Shown here: positions 18,170-25,792 of the stretch, piece after piece | Layout of the letters: every line of letters begins with the position of its first letter | How positions within the stretch are numbered: the first letter of the stretch is position 1 | Assembly: GCF_022899245.1 (NCBI RefSeq) | Contig: NZ_JALJAZ010000001.1 | Location: 1,209,501 to 1,273,500 of the forward strand | From: Falsirhodobacter halotolerans | GTDB taxonomy: Bacteria; Pseudomonadota; Alphaproteobacteria; Rhodobacterales; Rhodobacteraceae | DNA: 64,000 bases | Direction: 5' to 3' | Program-made: the position numbers and the translations under genes | The notes under the pieces: model-generated | Told to the model about the DNA's origin: nothing | Seen by the model: the letters and a program-made list of their open reading frames with translations, nothing else | Database searches by the model: none

Positions 18170-18263
18170 TAGTTAGAAAATGTAGAACGTGGCGATGTTC
18201 AGAATTGACGACCGGTAATGAGTTTGTTTAGCGTGAACCAAATAAGAACGAACAGGCGGAGTT

Positions 18264-18443
18264 ATGGAGATCGACGAGGATGCAGCGTTGCTTTGCGAGA
18301 TGAAGAGAGCGCGCGCTGAGACCGGGCTCCCTCTCGATTTTTGGGCGGATTTAACCGATGGCTTGCCTTATAGCTTGGCTGCAATCTTATGCGGAAGATC
18401 GTCGGTCTTTCCGAAGTACATGAACTCTAGCGTTAAGCCATAG
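18264..18443 (+). CDS. Possible small phage protein overlapping the repressor gene
   Basis: A 59-residue frame starting MEIDEDAALLCEMKRARAE, with a good binding site (AGGCGGAG, 18254-18261 region) before its ATG. Its last 76 bases run antisense to the 3' end of the repressor gene. Residues 1-33 are outside the overlap and look protein-like (acidic amphipathic start, then LPLDFWADLTDGLPYSLAAIL). It may be a real accessory immunity gene or a chance frame. Confidence 0.35.
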   Translation: MEIDEDAALLCEMKRARAETGLPLDFWADLTDGLPYSLAAILCGRSSVFPKYMNSSVKP

Positions 18444-18628
18444 GCCTTACGAAGCTTTTTCGCAGCGTCCAGTGACAAGTCACGCGAAGCGTTTTCGAAT
18501 GGGCCATATGTCTGCTGTGTGAGACCTGCCTTTTCGGCAAATGTCTTCTTGTCGAGGTCCATGATCGCCCTCACTCGCGCCAGCCGAGCGGCGACCGCTT
18601 CCCGTTGGTCCCCCATATCTTCCAGCAT
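18368..18628 (-). CDS. Phage repressor (HTH XRE family, CI-like)
   Basis: 86 residues from ATG 18628. An XRE helix-turn-helix is visible: ARLARVRAIMDLDKKTFAEKAGLTQQTYGPFENASRDLSLDAAKKLRKAYG. It lacks the LexA-type peptidase part of lambda CI, so induction must work differently from RecA-stimulated self-cleavage. Divergent from the Cro-like gene across an intergenic region with two operator dyads; probably the lysogeny regulator and autoregulated. Confidence 0.8.
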   Translation of the reverse strand: MLEDMGDQREAVAARLARVRAIMDLDKKTFAEKAGLTQQTYGPFENASRDLSLDAAKKLRKAYGLTLEFMYFGKTDDLPHKIAAKL

Positions 18629-18663
18629 TTGCCTTGCCCCGTATAATAATGGGCAATCATAAC

Positions 18664-18678
18664 TACGCATATTGCGTC
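18664..18678. promoter_or_regulatory. Operator dyad 3 (TACGCA-TAT-TGCGTC)
   Basis: Same dyad with one end base changed, 36 bp upstream of the repressor start. With dyad 4 it brackets the divergent promoters of repressor and Cro-like gene. Confidence 0.8.
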
Positions 18679-18709
18679 TCGCACTGAGTGATTGGCTTAT
18701 TGACAACGT

Positions 18710-18724
18710 TACGCAATATGCGTA
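18710..18724. promoter_or_regulatory. Operator dyad 4 (TACGCA-ATA-TGCGTA)
   Basis: Perfect dyad ending 10 bp before the Cro-like ATG, so occupancy should block rightward early transcription or its start. A TTGACA-like hexamer (TTGACAA at 18700) lies just upstream and would place the rightward -10 over this dyad. Confidence 0.8.
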
Positions 18725-18734
18725 GCGCTGTGGT

Positions 18735-19016
18735 ATGGAACGTATATTCAGCATCTGGCCTACTCTGGTTGACCTGGCGAGGGACATAGACCGACCGTAT
18801 CCCACGGTCGCCTCTTGGAAGCAGCGAGGCTCAATTCCGCCACGGTATGATCGTTACCTCATTCAAGCGGCCGCGAAACGCGGGGCCGTATTAACTTTTG
18901 AAGACCTCGCAGTCGCGCGCGAAGCCGGTTTCATGATTGAAGACCAGCCTTCCAACGATGGATATGCGCCCGCCGCCAACCCCCAACAAGAAAACGAGGT
19001 TTCCCGTGCCGGATGA
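18735..19016 (+). CDS. Cro-like phage regulator
   Basis: 93 residues. The N-terminal half reads FSIWPTLVDLARDIDRPYPTVASWKQRGSIPPRY, a Cro/carph-isopro-type HTH in which the recognition helix is PYPTVASWKQR. First gene of the rightward early operon and divergent from the repressor. Expected to switch transcription to the lytic programme. Its tail overlaps the start of the next gene. Confidence 0.8.
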   Translation: MERIFSIWPTLVDLARDIDRPYPTVASWKQRGSIPPRYDRYLIQAAAKRGAVLTFEDLAVAREAGFMIEDQPSNDGYAPAANPQQENEVSRAG

Positions 19017-19422
19017 ACGCATGATCCTGTCGGCCTTCATGTCGAAGCTGATCGCGAAGGTCGGCGGGTACGAGGCAGCCTGTGCGGTGCTGGAGGCGCG
19101 GTGGGGTCATCCCGTCTCCAAGGGCACGTTGACGAAGAAGAAGGCCGGCCAATTGGACTGGTCGGTCACCGACGTGATCGCGCTCCAAGAGGCGGCGGGG
19201 GAGCGTCCGGTGTTCGCCTGGTTGTCCTCGCTGGATGATGACCCGGAAGTCTTGGCCTGCCATATCGTGGGCGCGGCGGACCTGTCGAAGGAATACGGCG
19301 AGGCGATGAATGCCGTCCTGACCGCGCATACCGCTGCGGAGAGGGCGCGGGCGATTAAGGAGCTTCATGACGTGCGCGAGACGGCAGACAGGCTGATCGA
19401 CACGCTGGAGGCGCGGGAATGA
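19006..19422 (+). CDS. Early phage protein, possible CII-like regulator
   Basis: 138 residues from GTG 19006, which follows GAGG by 6 bp; longer in-frame starts lie inside the Cro-like gene. The sequence AFMSKLIAKVGGYEAACAVLEARWGHPVSKGTLTKKKAG looks like a helix-turn-helix used by phage early regulators, followed by a helical region (GEAMNAVLTAHTAAERARAIKELHD). DNA binding is inferred. Second gene of the early operon. Confidence 0.6.
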   Translation: MPDERMILSAFMSKLIAKVGGYEAACAVLEARWGHPVSKGTLTKKKAGQLDWSVTDVIALQEAAGERPVFAWLSSLDDDPEVLACHIVGAADLSKEYGEAMNAVLTAHTAAERARAIKELHDVRETADRLIDTLEARE

Positions 19423-19679
19423 GCCAGAAATACACTCGCGTCTATGCTCTCGGCCAAGCCGAATGGGTGGCCGTCTGCGCCGAAATCGATCGCCTTGCCG
19501 CGCGCCTGCCGGATGGGCGGTCGCGGGTGGTCGCATTCCAGGCGGCTGCGCAGGCGGCGTCGGATCGGGATGGATATTTGACAGAACGTGTGGAGGTGCA
19601 TGGCGGCATGGCGGTGACCATCGCGGTGCCCGGGCCGCTGACGCTGGCATTCGTGGCCGAGTTGGAGGGCGGGCTTTGA
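19419..19679 (+). CDS. Early phage protein, unknown function
   Basis: 86 residues; overlaps the previous stop by 4 bp and the following TTG start by 4 bp. It has an alternating helix/strand pattern (EWVAVCAEIDRLAARL, then ERVEVHGGMAVTIAVPG). No motif recognised. Part of the tightly packed early operon. Confidence 0.6.
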   Translation: MSQKYTRVYALGQAEWVAVCAEIDRLAARLPDGRSRVVAFQAAAQAASDRDGYLTERVEVHGGMAVTIAVPGPLTLAFVAELEGGL

Positions 19680-20086
19680 CCGGGGTCCGGTATCAGACGC
19701 TGTCCGTCGCCACTTTGCGGCAAGCCTGGATGGACGAATCCATGTCCGTTGCAGAAGCTGCGGCCTCAATTGGGATCACACGCGCGGCGCTTCTCGACCG
19801 CGCCCGGCGTCGCGGGTTTCCAAAGCGTAAGACCGGTCGCTGTTTCTGCGTCCCCGTGGTCAAATTCTCGGCCATGTGGGATGCGGGCGTTCAGCCCTCG
19901 CAGTTGCGCGCGCGCTATGGGACACCGTTTTTATCCACTCTAACCGAAACCGCACGGCGGCTTGGCCTGCGGAAGTTCGCGCGGGGTGGGAAGCGCATCA
20001 CCATCGATGATTACTTCCAGATTAAGCTCGGTCGCGAAATGGCGGAATGCGCCGTTCGGGAACGGGCCATGGCGAGGTCGGCATGA
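19676..20086 (+). CDS. Early phage DNA-binding-like protein (TTG start)
   Basis: 136 residues. I chose the TTG at 19676 because it overlaps the previous stop (TTGA) and is preceded by GGAGGGCGGG. It contains two HTH-like stretches: MSVAEAAASIGITRAALLDRARRRGFP and a second further on (LSTLTETARRLGLRKFARGG). Probably a regulatory protein of the early operon. Overlaps the HD-domain gene by 4 bp. Confidence 0.6.
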   Translation: MTGVRYQTLSVATLRQAWMDESMSVAEAAASIGITRAALLDRARRRGFPKRKTGRCFCVPVVKFSAMWDAGVQPSQLRARYGTPFLSTLTETARRLGLRKFARGGKRITIDDYFQIKLGREMAECAVRERAMARSA

Positions 20087-20568
20087 GCCTTCATTCCATT
20101 CTCCGCTCCGGCTATGTCCGCCGGTTTCACGCGAACCCCAATCTGGCGCATGTGGGCGATACGGTCGCGCATCATCACGCCCTGGTGGCGCAGATCATTT
20201 TCGCCGCGCATCCCGCGCCATCGATCGATCTGATCCGCGCGGCGCTGCATCACGACTGTGGTGAGATGATGGTGGGTGATCTGCCAGGGCCGTTTAAAGA
20301 CGCGGCCCCGGCGCTCGCCCGCCAGCATGAGGCGTGGGAGCAGGACGCATTGGAGGGGATGGGGCTGCGCTGGACGCTGTCGTCCAAGGAGCGGGCGTGG
20401 CTGGCCTTTGCCGATCGGCTGGCGGCGTTCGTCCATGTGCAGCACGTCGCCCCGCATGTGCTCATGGGCGACGGCTGGCCGGAAGCCCGCACGCGATTGG
20501 CGGAGCGAGCGGAAATGCTCGGTTGGGGTGCCGTGCGAACGCTGGTCAATTTGCGGGTGATGGGATGA
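20083..20568 (+). CDS. HD-domain hydrolase (YfbR-like)
   Basis: 161 residues. An HD-type metal site is visible: HVGDTVAHHHALVAQI, then ALHHDCGEMMVGD (the HD/HHDC core), and later FADRLAAFVHVQ. Small phage HD proteins of this form resemble 5'-deoxynucleotidases and could reshape the nucleotide pool during replication. Starts in an ATGA overlap with the previous gene. Confidence 0.75.
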   Translation: MSLHSILRSGYVRRFHANPNLAHVGDTVAHHHALVAQIIFAAHPAPSIDLIRAALHHDCGEMMVGDLPGPFKDAAPALARQHEAWEQDALEGMGLRWTLSSKERAWLAFADRLAAFVHVQHVAPHVLMGDGWPEARTRLAERAEMLGWGAVRTLVNLRVMG

Positions 20569-21188
20569 CCAGCGCCGTCCGCAGTTTCCAGCCCGTCGAC
20601 ACCAGCGAGCTATTCCAGTATCCGATCCCGGCGACGGAACGGCTCGACAGCCATTTTTTCATGACGTGGCATTACAAGCGCTGGATGGACAGCGACTTCC
20701 GCAGCCTTGCCGATCGCGAGGTGCGGGCGGTCGCGTTCGATCTGTTCTGCGTGGCGCAGGGGCAGGCGCCCGTCGGCACTTTGCCCACGGATGACCGTAT
20801 CCTCGCGCAGCTGGTCGACGTGCCGCTGGACGTGTGGCGGGGCCTGTGCGAGCGCACGGTCGGGCCGCTCTACAATTGGAAAAGGTGCCAGTGCGACAAC
20901 GGCAAGGTGCGTCTGTATCACCCTGTCGCGCTGGAGATGGTCGCGGGCGCGGTGAACCTGCGCGAGGCCCATATGGACAAGCGCGCGGGAGATCGTGAGC
21001 GCAAGCGGCTGGAGGCGTTGCCCGCGCAGATGGTCCGGGCCGGTGCCAGCAAGGGCATGGCGGAAGACACCCTCTATGTCATCCGCCTCGATCAGTTCCT
21101 GCTGGAGCATTTTGCCGAGAAGCAGCGCCGCCCGAACGTCGTTCGCGAGGCGCTGGAAATGATGGCGATGCAGGTGGTTCCGGCATGA
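20565..21188 (+). CDS. Phage replication protein, DUF1376/YdaU-like
   Basis: 207 residues from ATG 20565 (ATGA overlap). The segment FMTWHYKRWMDSDFRSLADREVRAVAFDLFCVAQGQAPVGTLPTDDRILAQL follows the DUF1376 pattern of phage replication initiators (winged-helix type), and the C-terminus holds a basic helical part (DKRAGDRERKRLEAL). Iteron-like repeats and a DnaA box lie directly downstream, supporting a role in origin use. Described from pattern, not from a search. Confidence 0.6.
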   Translation: MTSAVRSFQPVDTSELFQYPIPATERLDSHFFMTWHYKRWMDSDFRSLADREVRAVAFDLFCVAQGQAPVGTLPTDDRILAQLVDVPLDVWRGLCERTVGPLYNWKRCQCDNGKVRLYHPVALEMVAGAVNLREAHMDKRAGDRERKRLEALPAQMVRAGASKGMAEDTLYVIRLDQFLLEHFAEKQRRPNVVREALEMMAMQVVPA

Positions 21189-21421
21189 CGGTTTTCCTCC
21201 GCGTTTCCTCCGTTGGAAAGAACTGGAAATTCCCCGGAAGGAAACCGGAAGGAATTTGGAAGGATTGCGCCGATCCGCGCGCTTTTTTTGGTCCGGTTCG
21301 TTCCACTCTGAAAGGACACGAGAGGAAACGAGAGGACAGGAAAACCTTGGCCGGAACGCGGAAGGAAAACGGCGGTCGGCTGTGGATAAGTGGTCAAGCT
21401 GAGAAAGGGCGCGGACGATGA
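21185..21421 (+). CDS. Possible small basic phage protein
   Basis: 78 residues, very rich in K, R, G and W. Both ends overlap their neighbours by ATGA, which supports translation, but the DNA is a repeat-rich, purine-biased stretch that looks like a replication origin, and the composition is unlike its neighbours. It may be a frame that is open by chance over a regulatory region. Confidence 0.35.
   Translation: MTVFLRVSSVGKNWKFPGRKPEGIWKDCADPRAFFGPVRSTLKGHERKREDRKTLAGTRKENGGRLWISGQAEKGRGR
21191..21389. other. Candidate phage replication origin (repeats plus DnaA box)
   Basis: CGGAAGGAA occurs at 21235, 21246 and 21359; the related inverted form TTTCCTCCG occurs twice at about 21193-21213. 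A perfect DnaA box (TTATCCACA, read on the minus strand) is at 21381-21389. The stretch follows a DUF1376-like replication gene. Origin function is inferred. Confidence 0.4.
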
Positions 21422-22026
21422 CGACAGGACAGCATGACGACGCCACTGAGGGGCGGGAAGCGGTGCGGGTGCACTTCGTGCAGCGGTTGCGCGATGCGGG
21501 GGTGGAGCGGCCCAAGGGCATGACCGAGGCCAGCTATGCCGACATGATGAAGGGGCTGGTCGAGTGGCTGGCCTATATGCGCGTCGACAATCTGATCACG
21601 CTGGCGGAACTGGTGCTGAATGCCACGCCTGCGTGGAAGGGCAAGTGCCCGTCCGAACTCTACATCCGGCAGACCGCGAACAACCTGCAGGGCAAGCCCC
21701 CGGCGGAGAACCGTATCTTCACCAGCTGGCTCGCCTCGGTCGAAGGGCCGACGGCGCTGGCGGGTGGGTATCTGGTCGAGCTGTTCCGCTTTCTGCGGGC
21801 GCGGGGTGTGCCGCCCTCGGCCTATGACATGCGCAAGATCCACGAGGAGGCGGATGCCAACCAGCGCACCCGCATTCTGATCGAGGGGCGGATCAGCCGC
21901 GATACCGCCACGCCTGAGGATCGGCAGTGGATGGCGGCGTGGGCGGCCGACAAGCGTATGGCGAACGACATTGTGCGGACGGGGGCGGAACGCCGCGCCG
22001 CAAGACAGGAGGGAATGACGGCATGA
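21418..22026 (+). CDS. Early phage protein, unknown function
   Basis: 202 residues, mostly helical. It includes GMTEASYADMMKGLVEWLAYM and ELYIRQTANNLQGKPPAENRIFTSWLAS. Conserved-looking hydrophilic protein with no enzyme motif that I can see; position after the replication gene suggests a helicase-loader-like or replication accessory role, but this is only context. Overlaps the next gene by 4 bp. Confidence 0.6.
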   Translation: MTTGQHDDATEGREAVRVHFVQRLRDAGVERPKGMTEASYADMMKGLVEWLAYMRVDNLITLAELVLNATPAWKGKCPSELYIRQTANNLQGKPPAENRIFTSWLASVEGPTALAGGYLVELFRFLRARGVPPSAYDMRKIHEEADANQRTRILIEGRISRDTATPEDRQWMAAWAADKRMANDIVRTGAERRAARQEGMTA

Positions 22027-22916
22027 CGACGGTGGCAGCGGAGATCGCGGGGTTCCGGGCATGGGCGGAGGAGCGCAGCCTCGAGATGCTGGCGCGGCAT
22101 GTGGTGCGCGATGCCTGGGCCGATGCTATGGCGAGCCTTGACGGTGTGATCGAACGGCTGGGGCGGCGCGAGGCGGACCGGGTCACGCGGGCGGCGCAGC
22201 GGGGGCAGGTGGAGCGGGCCGAGGCGCGGGCGCGGCACTTCCGGTTGGTCCATGCCGCCCCGCCGGTGGAGATGGAGGTGGCGCCCGTGGCCCCGGCGCG
22301 CGGGCCGATGCGGCTGGTGGATGCCGTGGAGGCCTCGCCTGATCTGGCGCAGGATGATCGCGGCGTGTGGCAGGTGGATGCGGTGGTGACCGGCCAGCGG
22401 TGGGAAGGGCAGTGCCGCTTGCAGGTGATGAACGACCAGGCGCGGGCGGCGCATGCCAAGCGTGGGGACAACGAGGCGTTCATCCCGCCGTTCTCGCCGG
22501 GGCAGGTGGCGATGGCGCGGCGCTATGCCATGCTGACCGAACGGCATGCGGCGGGCGGGATGAAGTGCTCCTCGGTCGAGGCGCGGACCGATGGCGGGGG
22601 CGGTGACGGCGGCGGGTTCATGGATGCGTTCGTGGCCGAGGGGCGCGAGCTGGACCGGATTCACGCCCGGATCGGGGCAGGGCAGGCGATGGTCGTGCGG
22701 CGGGTGCGGCCCTCAGCGCGGGGAACACGGCTCGGGATTGCCGATCGGCGGCTGGTGGACATGGTGTGCCTGGGCGGGATGGACCTGACGGCGGTGCTGG
22801 AGGCGCATGGGTGGCAGACCGAGACGAAGCATCGGCTGGTACTGAAAGACGCGCTGGCGGCGGCGCTGGATCGGATGACGGGGTATTCTGATCGTGGGTC
22901 GAACAAAGGGGATTGA
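22023..22916 (+). CDS. Phage protein at the end of the early operon, unknown function
   Basis: 297 residues from ATG 22023. N-terminal helical part, a central PPVEMEVAPVAPARGP linker, then a C-terminal region ending DLTAVLEAHGWQTETKHRLVLKDALAAALDRMTGY that looks like an HTH. Last early gene, directly before the late (packaging) genes, the usual place of an antiterminator or late activator. That role is inferred from position only. Confidence 0.55.
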   Translation: MTTVAAEIAGFRAWAEERSLEMLARHVVRDAWADAMASLDGVIERLGRREADRVTRAAQRGQVERAEARARHFRLVHAAPPVEMEVAPVAPARGPMRLVDAVEASPDLAQDDRGVWQVDAVVTGQRWEGQCRLQVMNDQARAAHAKRGDNEAFIPPFSPGQVAMARRYAMLTERHAAGGMKCSSVEARTDGGGGDGGGFMDAFVAEGRELDRIHARIGAGQAMVVRRVRPSARGTRLGIADRRLVDMVCLGGMDLTAVLEAHGWQTETKHRLVLKDALAAALDRMTGYSDRGSNKGD

Positions 22917-22974
22917 CGCTTAGTCCTACGGGATGCATATGATTCGTCATCATCCACCATTACGCCCGCTTCAT

Positions 22975-23003
22975 GCCCGCAGGTTCGCACCTCGCGGGCT
23001 TTC
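22975..23003 (+). terminator. Hairpin between early and late genes
   Basis: GCCCGC (22975-22980) pairs with GCGGGC (22994-22999), followed by TTTCCC; the T-run is weak. It belongs to the hairpin + CAT(A/G)T + GGAG arrangement seen at several phage gene starts in this window. Confidence 0.5.
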
Positions 23004-23024
23004 CCATGTCTGGAGGCTGCGTCG

Positions 23025-23393
23025 ATGTCGAAGTTCGAGACGCGCGCCGAATATCGCAAGCTCTACAAGTCGGCGCGGTGGAAGCACGGGCGTCTGGCGC
23101 ATCTCGCGGTGGAGCCGTTGTGTCGGTACTGCCGCCAGCAGGGGATCACCAATGACGGGTCGCTGACCGCCGCCGGTCTGCGGCAGGCCGATCCGCGCCG
23201 GTGCTTTCTGGTGGTGGATCACATCGTGCCGCATCGCGGGGATCTCGCGCTCTTCTGGGATCGGGCGAACTGGCAGACGCTGTGCCCCGACCACCACGAC
23301 CGCGCCAAGCAGCGTGAGGAGGTGCGGGGGTTCTCGGTCGAGAAGGGCGCGGACGGGTGGCCGATCGATCCGCTGCACCCCGCGAACCGCTGA
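23025..23393 (+). CDS. HNH endonuclease
   Basis: 122 residues. The HNH fold is complete: a CRYC knuckle (EPLCRYCRQQG), VVDHIVPHRGD with the first catalytic His, NWQTLCPDHHDRAKQ with the Asn/His pair and second zinc pair. In HK97-type phages an HNH nuclease next to the terminase takes part in genome packaging cleavage; here it lies 115 bp upstream of terS. Confidence 0.92.
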   Translation: MSKFETRAEYRKLYKSARWKHGRLAHLAVEPLCRYCRQQGITNDGSLTAAGLRQADPRRCFLVVDHIVPHRGDLALFWDRANWQTLCPDHHDRAKQREEVRGFSVEKGADGWPIDPLHPANR

Positions 23394-23508
23394 CCCCAGG
23401 GGGGTAGGTCGAAAGGTGGGACTGGCTCGCCTAAGGACCGGTGGACGTAGTTTGTGTGCGCAAAGCCGAAATTGGATAGAAAAAGCCACAGATTAGAGGG
23501 GTAATAGC

Positions 23509-23988
23509 ATGGCGCGAGGTCGTCGTCCCAACGAATCCTCCGTCGTGCCGCTCAAGGATGACGGGGTCAGTGGCCATAACCTCCAGGAGCGCGCCCATGC
23601 AAAGGCCGCGCAGCTGCGGCCGGAGGGAATGATCGACAAGGTCCGCTGGGTCTACGACCGGCTGGCCCCGCCGCTCTGCCACCCGACCAAGGATCGGCTG
23701 AACGAGGTCAACATCTTCATGTTCGTCCAACTCTGCCGCTCGGTGGTGCGGTATGAGGAGTACATCGTCCTGCTCGAGGAACTGGGCGAGACGTATCTGA
23801 GCAAGGGGCGCGCGGGCGACCAGCTCAAGTCACGCCCCGAGGTGGCACAGCTCAACGAGACATGGCGGCAGATCCGGGCGCTGGCCAGCGACTTCGGCAT
23901 GACCCCGGCGGCGGAACGCGCGCTCGGGGCGTCGGCGCAGCTTGGATTCCGGTTTGGAGAAGGTGACAGCGATGGAGACTTCACCTGA
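23509..23988 (+). CDS. terS: Terminase small subunit, P27 family
   Basis: 159 residues. Acts in recognition of the phage packaging site. Typical P27 elements: an N-terminal basic stretch, PEGMIDKVRWVYDRLAPPL, helical middle (LCRSVVRYEEYIVLLEELGETY), and the C-terminal LASDFGMTPAAERALG. Its end overlaps the terL start by 17 bp. Confidence 0.88.
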   Translation: MARGRRPNESSVVPLKDDGVSGHNLQERAHAKAAQLRPEGMIDKVRWVYDRLAPPLCHPTKDRLNEVNIFMFVQLCRSVVRYEEYIVLLEELGETYLSKGRAGDQLKSRPEVAQLNETWRQIRALASDFGMTPAAERALGASAQLGFRFGEGDSDGDFT

Positions 23989-25792
23989 CGACATCGCCCG
24001 CTACAACGCCGATCCGGTGACGGCTTGGGCGCAGGACGTGGTGGACCGCAAGATCTTGGCGGGCCCGCATGTCCGAGATGCGGCGGCGCGGCATCTGCGC
24101 GATCTGGTCGAGGGTCCGGCGCGGGGGCTCATCTGGGATCTGGCCGGGGCCAAGAAGGTTATCGGCTGGTTTGCCCGCAACCTGCGTCTGAACGGCGGGC
24201 AGTTCGAGGGGGTGCCGTATGTGCTCCATCCCAGCCAGGCGTTCCGCATCGGCTCGCTCTTTGGCTGGAAGTGGAAGGCCACAGGCCTGCGCCGCTTCCG
24301 GCGGTTCTACGACGAGGAGGGGAAGGGCAATGGCAAGTCGCCGATGCTGGCCGGAATTGGCCTCTACCTCATGGTGGCCGACAACGAGCCGCGCGCGGAG
24401 ATCTATGCCGCCGCCGCCAAGAAAGAGCAGGCGGCGGTTCTGTTCCGTGACGCGGTGGCGATGCGGGATCAATCGCCCGCGCTGTCGCAGCGGGTCACGA
24501 CGCAAGGCGAGAACCCGGTCTGGCAGCTGACCTATATCGGCAAGGATGGCGGCAAGCGGTTCTTCAAGCCGATCGCCAACGAGAGCAAGAGCGGCGGGCA
24601 GTCGGGCCCGCGCCCGCATGCCGCGCTGTGCGACGAGGTGCATGAGCACCCGAGCCGCGACACGATCGAGATGCTGGAGCGGGGCTTCAAGTTCCGCAAG
24701 CAGCCGCTTCTTTGCATGGCGACGAACAGCGGGTCCGACCGCAAATCGATATGCTGGGAAGAGCATCAGCACGCGATCAACGTCTGCGCGGGGATCGTGG
24801 ACGATGACACGACCTTCGCATTTGTCTGCGCGCTGGATGAGGGCGACGACTGGGAGAATGATCCGTCGTGCTGGGTCAAGGTAAACCCGCTCTTGAACGT
24901 GACGATCACCGACGAGTTTCTGGCGGCGCAGGTGAAGCAGGCCAAGCAGATGCCGGGCAAGCGCAACACGATCGCGCGGCTGCACTTCTGCCAATGGACG
25001 CAGGCCACGACGGCGGCGATCAAGCGCGAGGCATGGGAGGCCTGCCGCGGCGAAGTCGATCTGGATGCGATGGCCGCAAGCACGTTCCCCTGCTACGGCG
25101 GGCTCGACCTCAGCCAGACGCGCGACTTCACGGCGCTGACGCTGACCTGGCTGATCGATCCGACGAAGGATGCGGAACGGTTCGTGTCGCATACGTTCTT
25201 CTGGACGCCGAAGGACACGCTGGCCGAGCGGGCGGCGAGCGATCAGGCCCCCTACGAGCTCTGGGCCGATCAGGGCCATATCGAACCCGTACCGGGCGAG
25301 CGCCTGAAATATGCCTGGCTGGCCGAGGCTCTGGCGGGGATCAACGCGCGGTTCGCGCCGGCGGCGATCGGTTGCGACCAATACGGGCTCGAGCGGTTGC
25401 AGGAGAACCTCGACGACATCGGCGTGGTGCTGCCCGCCGAGATCCACCCGCAGGGGTTCCAGAAGCGGATCCTCGAGAAGGACAAGACACTGCCCGAGGG
25501 CCAGCAGGAGATTTACTTGTGGATGCCCGACAGCATCAACAAGCTGGAGACCGCGATCTATGAGACGCGCATCCGGATCGCGCCCAACCCCTTGATGGAC
25601 AGCATGGCGGCCAGCGTCGTCTATGCCGAGAACAGGACCGGACACCGCATGTTTGACAAACCCAACGCCTTCGGGCGCATCGACGGGATGGTGTCGCAGG
25701 CCATGAGCGTCGGCATGGCGCTGTGCCGGTCGCCGAAGGAATCCCGCAAGAAGAGGCAGGACGACTACTTCCGCAGCCTGGTCGGCGCATGA
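23972..25792 (+). CDS. terL: Terminase large subunit
   Basis: 606 residues. Packaging ATPase and nuclease. An adenine-binding/Walker A region is seen as EEGKGNGKSPM, Walker B as ALCDEVHE, and the C-terminal RNase H-like nuclease as GGLDLSQTRDFTAL and later GCDQYGLERL. Start at 23972 (METSPDD) chosen over 23942 because the longer form lies inside terS without a binding site. Overlaps the portal start (ATGA). Confidence 0.95.
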   Translation: METSPDDIARYNADPVTAWAQDVVDRKILAGPHVRDAAARHLRDLVEGPARGLIWDLAGAKKVIGWFARNLRLNGGQFEGVPYVLHPSQAFRIGSLFGWKWKATGLRRFRRFYDEEGKGNGKSPMLAGIGLYLMVADNEPRAEIYAAAAKKEQAAVLFRDAVAMRDQSPALSQRVTTQGENPVWQLTYIGKDGGKRFFKPIANESKSGGQSGPRPHAALCDEVHEHPSRDTIEMLERGFKFRKQPLLCMATNSGSDRKSICWEEHQHAINVCAGIVDDDTTFAFVCALDEGDDWENDPSCWVKVNPLLNVTITDEFLAAQVKQAKQMPGKRNTIARLHFCQWTQATTAAIKREAWEACRGEVDLDAMAASTFPCYGGLDLSQTRDFTALTLTWLIDPTKDAERFVSHTFFWTPKDTLAERAASDQAPYELWADQGHIEPVPGERLKYAWLAEALAGINARFAPAAIGCDQYGLERLQENLDDIGVVLPAEIHPQGFQKRILEKDKTLPEGQQEIYLWMPDSINKLETAIYETRIRIAPNPLMDSMAASVVYAENRTGHRMFDKPNAFGRIDGMVSQAMSVGMALCRSPKESRKKRQDDYFRSLVGA

